From assembly GCA_050949745.1 (NCBI GenBank), contig JBMNGF010000015.1:92433-156432 (forward strand): a stretch of 64,000 nt of DNA, read 5' to 3'. Below the pieces are notes generated by a model. It searched no databases. It was given only the letters and a program-made list of their open reading frames with translations, and was not told the DNA's origin. A program made the position numbers and the translations under genes. This document shows, one piece after another, positions 58,311 through 64,000 of the stretch (the stretch's first letter is position 1; each line of letters begins with the position of its first letter). Source of the DNA: Syntrophaceticus sp050949745. Lineage in GTDB: Bacteria > Bacillota > DSM-12270 > Thermacetogeniales > Thermacetogeniaceae.

Positions 58311-59570
58311 ATGAAAGTGGCTTTAAAGAACGGATTGTTGATTGATGGTACTGGAAAAGATCCAATTGAAAACTCATTGGTTTTAATTGATGATAAAAAG
58401 ATAGTATATGCAGGTCCTGACAAAGAGACCACTCCTGAATATGAAGTTAGAGATGTCACTGGCAATGTAGTCATGCCTGGTCTCATTGACACCCATCTTC
58501 ACTTTTGTGGCAATCTCAGCCCCGATGATACCGATTGGGTGCTAGAACCGCTCTATCAAAAAGCAGTTTGTTCAGTAGCACAGGCTAGAGAGGCTTTAGA
58601 ACATGGCCTTACCTCTGTTGGTGAAATATCCCGTTTCGGTATTGACCTTAGAAATATGATCGAGCAGGGTGTTGTGCCGGGCCCAAGAGTTATAACTACA
58701 GGTCTCGGATTCTGCCGGACAGCAGGGCATGGTGACTCACACAGATTGCCTCTAGAGTATAATAACACTTCCCATCCTTGGGCAGAGCGGGTTGATGGGC
58801 CATGGGATCTTCGCAAGGCCATCCGTAGACGTGTACGTGAGAACCCAGATGCCATCAAAATATGGGCAACTGGTGGCGGGATATGGAGATTAGAGCGCAA
58901 GGCTGACCAACATTACTGTTTTGAAGAAATTAAAGCTGTTGTAGATGAAGCATCCATGGTAGGGCTTCCAGTCTGGTCACACTGTGAAGGCTACAGCGGT
59001 GCTCTGGATTCAGCAAGGGCGGGAGTCAGCTGCATTATTCACGGCCAGGAGCTTGACGAAGAAACACTTGATATAATGAAGGAGAAGAATATCACCTTTT
59101 GTCCCACTATGCAGTTTTTCTATGAATGGTACAGCGAATATGAGCCACCATATAGACCAGTTCTTGACAACTATCCTGGAAAGACGACTGCTGAAAAGGA
59201 ACTCAACCGCACGATTGCCAACTTTCAGGCTGCAGTAAAAAAAGGTATCCGGATTGTTGTAGGCTCAGATTCATTCTGCAGTACTTTAACTCCGTATGGT
59301 AAGTATGCTATCACGGAGGCAAAAACATTAGCTAAATCAGGTCTTACTCCGATGCAGATGATTATGGCTGCTACGAAAAACGGCGCTGAGATGTTGAAGA
59401 TCGATGATATAACAGGAACTATAGAAGCCGGTAAGTTCGCCGATATCCTCGTCTTAAGCAAGAACCCGCTTGAAGATGTTGAAAACCTTGATGTTGATAA
59501 TATGCTTATGATCATCAAAGAGGGGGATATCGTAAAAGGGCAGCCTAAGAAGCCGGGGGCAAAACAATAG
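58311..59570 (+). CDS. Metal-dependent amidohydrolase, imidazolonepropionase-like
   Basis: 419 residues from ATG 58311 after GGGGAGGAAAG. KVALKNGLLIDGTGKDPIENSLVLIDDKKI, VVMPGLIDTHLHFCG (HxH metal ligands), IKIWATGGGIWRLE, LPVWSHCEGYSGALDSARAGVSCIIHG (two His), and RIVVGSDSFCSTLTPYGKYAITEA (catalytic Asp) mark the COG1228-type subgroup. Its substrate is unknown; position after mttB suggests a methylated amine conjugate or peptide (inference). No close partner gene follows. Stop is TAG. Confidence 0.9.
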   Translation: MKVALKNGLLIDGTGKDPIENSLVLIDDKKIVYAGPDKETTPEYEVRDVTGNVVMPGLIDTHLHFCGNLSPDDTDWVLEPLYQKAVCSVAQAREALEHGLTSVGEISRFGIDLRNMIEQGVVPGPRVITTGLGFCRTAGHGDSHRLPLEYNNTSHPWAERVDGPWDLRKAIRRRVRENPDAIKIWATGGGIWRLERKADQHYCFEEIKAVVDEASMVGLPVWSHCEGYSGALDSARAGVSCIIHGQELDEETLDIMKEKNITFCPTMQFFYEWYSEYEPPYRPVLDNYPGKTTAEKELNRTIANFQAAVKKGIRIVVGSDSFCSTLTPYGKYAITEAKTLAKSGLTPMQMIMAATKNGAEMLKIDDITGTIEAGKFADILVLSKNPLEDVENLDVDNMLMIIKEGDIVKGQPKKPGAKQ

Positions 59571-59579
59571 CTAAGGGGA

Positions 59580-59606
59580 GGGGGAGTCGGCAAAAACTTC
59601 TCCCCC
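59580..59606 (+). terminator. Hairpin after the amidohydrolase gene
   Basis: GGGGGAG pairs with CTCCCCC, followed by ACTTTCTGCTTATTG. 59607-59870 contains no gene that I can support. Confidence 0.55.
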
Positions 59607-59888
59607 ACTTTCTGCTTATTGTGTGAAGGCTAGACATGCATGCACATCTAGAGAATGACATTTTCATAATGATAGTCAGGGGGAGTATTAAAACGACTGA
59701 TGGTGGCTTGCAAATCGTTGCATTAAAGATGTCCTTATTATATAATTAAACAGGATAATATAACAATATCCGACATATTCTTCTCGCTAGAATATCCACC
59801 CACATTTGCACTCAAACAAGATAAAATCCTGCATGCCATTTTTAAAAATTTAATGCTGTTTTAAATACACAATTGGAGTTGATTGCAA

Positions 59889-61301
59889 ATGTGTGAAGAG
59901 AACAGCGAAAAACTTAAAGACTGTTTAGATAAACAAACATATGAGAAGATACTCGAAAATTGTTACGATGAAGTATTTGTCTTGGACTCAAAAGATCGGG
60001 TAATTTATGTTAATGGTGCCGGTGAGCGGCATTATGGGATGAAAGCATCAGAGGTTATTGGTAAAACAATTTATGAATTAAATAACCAGGGATACTGGTA
60101 CCCCACGATTAATCCTTATGTCCGTCAGGAAAAAAGAAGAGTTACTTTGGAACAAAAGACTTTTTTGGGGAAATTACTCCTTACGACTACAACCCCGGTA
60201 TTAAATGAGAATGGTGATATTGAACTTATTATATACAATTCACGTGATGTTACTCAATTAGAAGCAATGAAGCAGGAACTCGAAAGGATGCGTGCAAAGC
60301 ATAGCGGGAGTAATAAAAATGACAAAGGGTATCACTGCGATATAATTACCCACAACAAAAAGATGAAGGAACTGATTAACTATGCAGAACAAGTTGCAGT
60401 GGTAGATTCAAATATATTGATTATGGGGGAATCCGGTACCGGAAAAGGCTTATTAGCTAAGCACATTCACAACAACAGTTTACGTAAAGATGGACCATTC
60501 ATAACTATAAGTTGTGCGGCAATTCCTGAAGAGCTATTGGAATCTGAACTTTTTGGTTATTCGCACGGGGCTTTTACTGGTGCAAACAAAACTGGGAAAA
60601 AGGGCTTAATTGAAGTAGCTAATAAGGGGACATTATTTTTGGACGAAATTGGAGAGCTTTCTCCCCGGCTTCAAGCTAAGCTCTTGCACTTTATACAGGA
60701 TCTAAAATATATACCTGTAGGTGGTACTAAAGTTAAAACGGCTGATGTCAGGGTATTATCAGCTACTAACCGTAATCTGCTGGAGATGACAAAGACGGGC
60801 GAATTTAGAGAGGATCTTTATTATCGCTTGAATGTTATAGAAATCAATATTCCTCCTTTAAGGGAGCGGCCTGAAGATATTAAAGCACTAGTGCCATATT
60901 TTGTAGGAAAATTTAGCAATAAATATCATATAAGTCGTGAAATATCTGGGGAGTGCATGGATATTTTTTACCATTATAACTGGCCGGGAAATGTACGCGA
61001 ATTGGAGAATTATATAGAGAGGCTGGTTGTTAGTGTTCGCGAATATGAAATAAAGCCACACCACCTGAAGCGGCTTCATAATAAGTCGATAACAGATCCG
61101 ACAAGCATGTCAGCAAGCATGGATGACCTGTTTAATTCCAACAAGTTACCTTCAAAATTTTCTTTCGATTCCATCATACAAAGAGTAGAAGAGGAGCTGG
61201 TTAATAAGGCAGTTGAAAAACATGGCAGTTCGCGAAAGGTTGCAAAGGCCATGGGAATCAGCCACTCTAAAGCTGCAAGGCTGATCAGGAAATATTGTTA
61301 A
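59889..61301 (+). CDS. PAS-AAA+-HTH sigma-54-dependent activator (second)
   Basis: 470 residues; ATG 59889 is 10 bases after GGAG (TTG 59883 is alternative). Same architecture as 48023-49420 and clearly a paralogue: PAS ENCYDEVFVLDSKDRVIYVNGAGERHYGMKASEVIGKTIYEL, AAA+ MGESGTGKGLLAKHIH with ESELFGYSHGAFTGANKTGKKGLIE and TLFLDEIGELSPRLQAKLL, and HTH SSRKVAKAMGISHSKAARLIRKYC. It probably acts on the sigma-54 promoter 204 bases downstream, at 61505. Confidence 0.94.
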   Translation: MCEENSEKLKDCLDKQTYEKILENCYDEVFVLDSKDRVIYVNGAGERHYGMKASEVIGKTIYELNNQGYWYPTINPYVRQEKRRVTLEQKTFLGKLLLTTTTPVLNENGDIELIIYNSRDVTQLEAMKQELERMRAKHSGSNKNDKGYHCDIITHNKKMKELINYAEQVAVVDSNILIMGESGTGKGLLAKHIHNNSLRKDGPFITISCAAIPEELLESELFGYSHGAFTGANKTGKKGLIEVANKGTLFLDEIGELSPRLQAKLLHFIQDLKYIPVGGTKVKTADVRVLSATNRNLLEMTKTGEFREDLYYRLNVIEINIPPLRERPEDIKALVPYFVGKFSNKYHISREISGECMDIFYHYNWPGNVRELENYIERLVVSVREYEIKPHHLKRLHNKSITDPTSMSASMDDLFNSNKLPSKFSFDSIIQRVEEELVNKAVEKHGSSRKVAKAMGISHSKAARLIRKYC

Positions 61302-61369
61302 ATTATTAAATTTTGAGGTTAAATAGTTTGGTTGTTGACATGGATAGTATGATGTGTCACATATAACAC

Positions 61370-61402
61370 GAGCGTGTCATTATAGGCACGCTCTTTTCTT
61401 TA
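61370..61402 (+). terminator. Intrinsic terminator after the second activator
   Basis: GAGCGTG pairs with CACGCTC, followed by TTTTCTTTAT. Confidence 0.88.
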
Positions 61403-61504
61403 TATCCTTCCTTTTTGTGCTACTTATGATACATTCCCGTCGTATTAGCCGCTTTTTTGACATAATAAGCCGTCATTTTAACAGTAATTAGGCTAAAGAG
61501 AGAT

Positions 61505-61521
61505 TGGCATAGACATTGCAT
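61505..61521 (+). promoter_or_regulatory. Sigma-54 promoter of the last corrinoid/methyltransferase operon
   Basis: TGGCATAGACATTGCAT, 125 bases before the corrinoid protein start. Confidence 0.83.
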
Positions 61522-61645
61522 CAATACTATAGTAGGCAGCATTCCATGTTTATACCTTTATATGTATTTAGTAGTTGTTGGATATTGAAGTGGGCAGTTA
61601 AAACGGTGTACTTACTTAAATAAATAATAAAGGAGCGTGTTTTGT

Positions 61646-62290
61646 ATGAGTCAGGAAGCTTTAAAGAATGTGTTGGATGCAGTAGTAGAAGGCGAAGTTG
61701 AAGATGTTGCTGAGTTCACAGAAAAGGCTGTTGCTGCTGGGGTCAAGCCGTTGGATATTCTTAATGAGGGTTTAGTCAAGGGGATTGAGGTCGTTGGTGA
61801 GCGTTATGCTACAGGGGATTACTTTTTGCCTGATTTAATATTAGGTGCAAAGGCTATGGATGCTGGAATCGGCATTATAGAGCCCTTGTTAACCTCGGAA
61901 AAGCGGGAATTTCTTGGTCGTGTTCTGATGGGTACTGTTGAGGGTGATTTGCACGATATTGGTAAAAACATCGTAATGATGATGTTGAAGTCTAATGGGT
62001 TTGAAGTTTTTGATCTTGGTGTGGATGTGCCCAGCAAAGTTTTTGTTGAGAAGGTTAAAGAACTAAAGCCGCAAGTCATTGGTATCTCAGCGTTATTAAC
62101 AACAACAGTAGATAAACAGAAAGAAATTATCGAGCTCTTACAGGAAGAAGGACTGCGTGATCAGGTTAAGGTTATTATTGGCGGGGCCCCAATCAACCAG
62201 GCTTGGTCAGAAAAGATCGGCGCGGACGGTTATGGTGAGGATGCACTCAGTGCGGTAGGACTCTGCAAGAATCTACTAAATGTTGGGTAG
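61646..62290 (+). CDS. Corrinoid methyl carrier protein (third)
   Basis: 214 residues from ATG 61646, ten bases after AAGGAG. NVLDAVVEGEVEDVAEFTEKAVAAGVKPLDILNEGLVKGIEVVGERYATGDYFLPDLILGAKAM, B12 site MGTVEGDLHDIGKNIVMMMLKSNGFEVFDLG, and GGAPINQAWSEKIGADGYGEDAL. Partner of the MttB homologue that follows 80 bases later. Stop is TAG. Confidence 0.94.
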   Translation: MSQEALKNVLDAVVEGEVEDVAEFTEKAVAAGVKPLDILNEGLVKGIEVVGERYATGDYFLPDLILGAKAMDAGIGIIEPLLTSEKREFLGRVLMGTVEGDLHDIGKNIVMMMLKSNGFEVFDLGVDVPSKVFVEKVKELKPQVIGISALLTTTVDKQKEIIELLQEEGLRDQVKVIIGGAPINQAWSEKIGADGYGEDALSAVGLCKNLLNVG

Positions 62291-62370
62291 ATTTTTTGTC
62301 GCATTGACTTGACCTAATGTAGTTCCATCATTGCATTAGATTATTAATAAAAAAGGGAGTTGAGGAAAAT

Positions 62371-63795
62371 ATGAGGTTTGATTATTTTGATGACGCTGAA
62401 CTAGAGCGGATGCATGAAGCAAGTGTGGATATATTACAAAGAATTGGAATAGCCACTTCTTCTGATAGATTAAAGGGATTATTGCTTGATAACGGGTGTA
62501 AAGAGAAGGGGGAAAGGATACTCTTTACTGAAGAGATTATAGACAAGGCTTTGAAAACGGTTCCAGAAAACTTTAATATTTATGGCCGTAACGGCTGTGA
62601 CCTTGTTATTGAAATGGGTAAGCAGAAGGCGTATGCTCAGACTTGTGTAGGTACACCATCTATAATTGATCTCAAAACCGAAGAGAAACGCGATGCATGT
62701 CTTGAGGATTTAGAGGATTTTGCAAGGCTTGCTGATGCATTAGGGAACACCCATCTTATTTCACCAGTATTCCCTCGAGATGTTCCACAAGAAATAATTG
62801 TTACTTCTGAAACTGCTGCAACTATAAGAAACAGCTCTAAGCCACAGCGCATTTGTGCAGAATCATCACATGAACTCCCATATATTATTGAAGTACTTGC
62901 CGCTGTTGCCGGCGGTATGGAAGCTCTAAGAGAGAAGCCGCTTGCTTATATAGAAGTATCAACAATAAGCCCGCTGAACAGCGGTTTCCATCCTGCAGAG
63001 GCTTTACTAGACATTGTAGAAGCTGGGCTGCCGTTAGGTATAGTGCCCTGTCCTATGATGGGAGCTACAGGGCCAGTAACCCTGGCAGGTTGTGTTGCTC
63101 AGCATAATGCCGAAATCCTTTCCAGTGTTGTCGCAAGCCAGCTCCTGAAGCCAGGTGCTCCGGTAATTATGTCACCAAGAGTTACATTTATGGATATGAA
63201 ATCTGGTCTAGGATTATGGGCGATGCCTGAACAGGGATTAGCTGCCGCGGCATCTGCTCAGCTGGCCAGGTATTACAAGATTCCGTCAACAGTTACAGGC
63301 TACTCTGGCGCATCTAAAGTGGCTGATATGCAAAGCGGTTATGAGCATCTGTATAACGCCTTATTACCTGCACTAATTGGAACAGATATCGTTGCAGCCA
63401 CTGGTTCACTGGATAATTGTCTTATTTCTTGTTATGCAATGCTTGTGATGGATGACGAAATCTCCTCTGTAATACGGCATACACTTAAGGGAAGCGAAGT
63501 ATCTGAAGACACATTAGCAATAGATGTGATTGAAGAAATAGTCGAAAATAACGAAGCTTTCTTGGGACATAAGCACACACGTAAGCACCTGCGAGCCGGA
63601 GCACTCTGGACACCACCGATCGGCGATAGAGCAACCTATGATAACTGGGCTATTAACAAGATGAAAGTAGAGGATAAAGCCAGACAAAAAGCAAAAGAAC
63701 TGCTGGCTTCACATCAAGTGGTACCAATAAGTCCTGAGGCGGATGCGGAAATTGATGAAATATTGAAGAAGGCGTTAAAAGAGTCTACTGAATAA
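62371..63795 (+). CDS. MttB-superfamily methyltransferase without pyrrolysine
   Basis: 474 residues with no internal amber codon. FDYFDDAELERMHEASVDILQRIGIATSSDRLKGLLLDNGC, QTCVGTPSIIDLKT, ISPLNSGFHPAEALLDIVEAGLPLGIVPCPMMGATGPVTLAGCVAQHNAEILSSVVASQL show the family. The pyrrolysine site of MttB (VAGG-O-ADSK) is TGYS-GASK here, so Ser replaces O. Such homologues include glycine betaine methyltransferase MtgB and relatives for other quaternary amines. With the corrinoid protein upstream it forms a two-gene substrate module. AAAGGGAG precedes ATG 62371. Confidence 0.93.
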   Translation: MRFDYFDDAELERMHEASVDILQRIGIATSSDRLKGLLLDNGCKEKGERILFTEEIIDKALKTVPENFNIYGRNGCDLVIEMGKQKAYAQTCVGTPSIIDLKTEEKRDACLEDLEDFARLADALGNTHLISPVFPRDVPQEIIVTSETAATIRNSSKPQRICAESSHELPYIIEVLAAVAGGMEALREKPLAYIEVSTISPLNSGFHPAEALLDIVEAGLPLGIVPCPMMGATGPVTLAGCVAQHNAEILSSVVASQLLKPGAPVIMSPRVTFMDMKSGLGLWAMPEQGLAAAASAQLARYYKIPSTVTGYSGASKVADMQSGYEHLYNALLPALIGTDIVAATGSLDNCLISCYAMLVMDDEISSVIRHTLKGSEVSEDTLAIDVIEEIVENNEAFLGHKHTRKHLRAGALWTPPIGDRATYDNWAINKMKVEDKARQKAKELLASHQVVPISPEADAEIDEILKKALKESTE

Positions 63796-63821
63796 TATAA
63801 TTTGATTTAACGATATATTTT

Positions 63822-63869
63822 CATAAAGAGACCTCATTGGCATATTGCGGCCAGTGAGGTTTCTTTATG
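63822..63869 (+). terminator. Terminator after the MttB homologue
   Basis: A 19-bp stem from CATAAAGAGACCTCATTGGC and its complement ending GGTTTCTTTATG, around an 8-base loop. Confidence 0.8.
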
Positions 63870-63898
63870 ATGTTGTTGTTTATCGATTCGGGGGCTAC

Positions 63899-64000
63899 CT
63901 TAAAATCTATTGTGAGCAGCGGTTGTCACAGGCATAAGGGCTCTAAAGGAAGCGGTTGGGTTTTCGTAGGATGTTATGGAAGTGTGGCAAACGAAACGTC
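63899..64000 (+). repeat. Direct repeat at the right end of the methylamine island (cut by window edge)
   Basis: CTTAAAATCTATTGTGAG..GGTTGGGTTTTCGTAGGATG..AAGTGTGGCAAACGAAACGTC parallels 43024-43126 in the same direction; the closing palindrome arm lies outside the window. Confidence 0.85.

Overview
The window looks like the chromosome of an anaerobic, endospore-lineage Firmicute (class Clostridia or a relative). Supporting signs are strong AAGGAGG ribosome binding sites, many TTG/GTG starts, lipoprotein signal peptides, a GerMN-type protein, BipA, Tex, an Amj-type lipid II flippase, corrinoid methyl-transfer genes, and the use of both selenocysteine (UGA) and pyrrolysine (UAG). No rRNA was seen; the only tRNA found is tRNA-Pyl. 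No species name can be supported from the sequence alone.

Left part (1-18.4 kb): a partial DUF1002 gene, a SIR2-like protein with a low-complexity insert, an IS256 element, and a lipoprotein gene whose in-frame UGA followed by Gly-Ser-Cys makes it a UGSC-type selenoprotein with a SECIS-like hairpin. Next come a rhodanese lipoprotein, then a riboswitch-like leader with terminator ahead of a molybdopterin-domain-like lipoprotein and a FecBCD-type metal/cofactor ABC transporter. Several decayed genes follow (DUF364, amj and DUF6544-like, each with one frameshift, and a piece of pepF), together with glycerol dehydrogenase and intact oligoendopeptidase F. Gene ends here are crowded with short palindromic repeats.

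Middle part (18.4-42.6 kb): two 1,802-bp copies of one IS110-family element, each sitting inside the Shine-Dalgarno sequence of the next gene (an amino-acid ABC operon and an MtgA-like methyltransferase). Also present are a UPF0175/DUF3368 toxin-antitoxin pair between direct repeats, tex, an IS21 element that cuts off the 5' end of a GerMN lipoprotein gene, a MarR-controlled heterodimeric ABC exporter, carbamate kinase, a DMT transporter and typA/bipA.

Right part (42.9-64 kb): a methylamine/pyrrolysine island. pylB-pylC-pylSn-(26-codon ORF)-pylSc-pylD-pylT supplies pyrrolysine and its decoding. The users are mtbB (dimethylamine methyltransferase) and mttB (trimethylamine methyltransferase), each with one internal amber codon. 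Three cobalamin-binding corrinoid proteins, a pyrrolysine-free MttB homologue, a BCCT transporter and an amidohydrolase complete the set. Two paralogous PAS-AAA+ sigma-54 activators lie within it, and sigma-54 promoters with a TGGCAT-N5-TTGCA-like layout precede the pyl operon, the orphan corrinoid gene, mtbB, the last corrinoid gene and (now separated by an IS3 element) the BCCT gene. The likely logic is that a quaternary or methylated amine is imported, the activators turn on sigma-54 transcription, and methyl groups pass from MtbB/MttB to the corrinoid proteins and then to tetrahydrofolate (an MtgA-like enzyme is encoded 4 kb before the island). A related direct repeat of at least 100 bp lies at both ends of the island.
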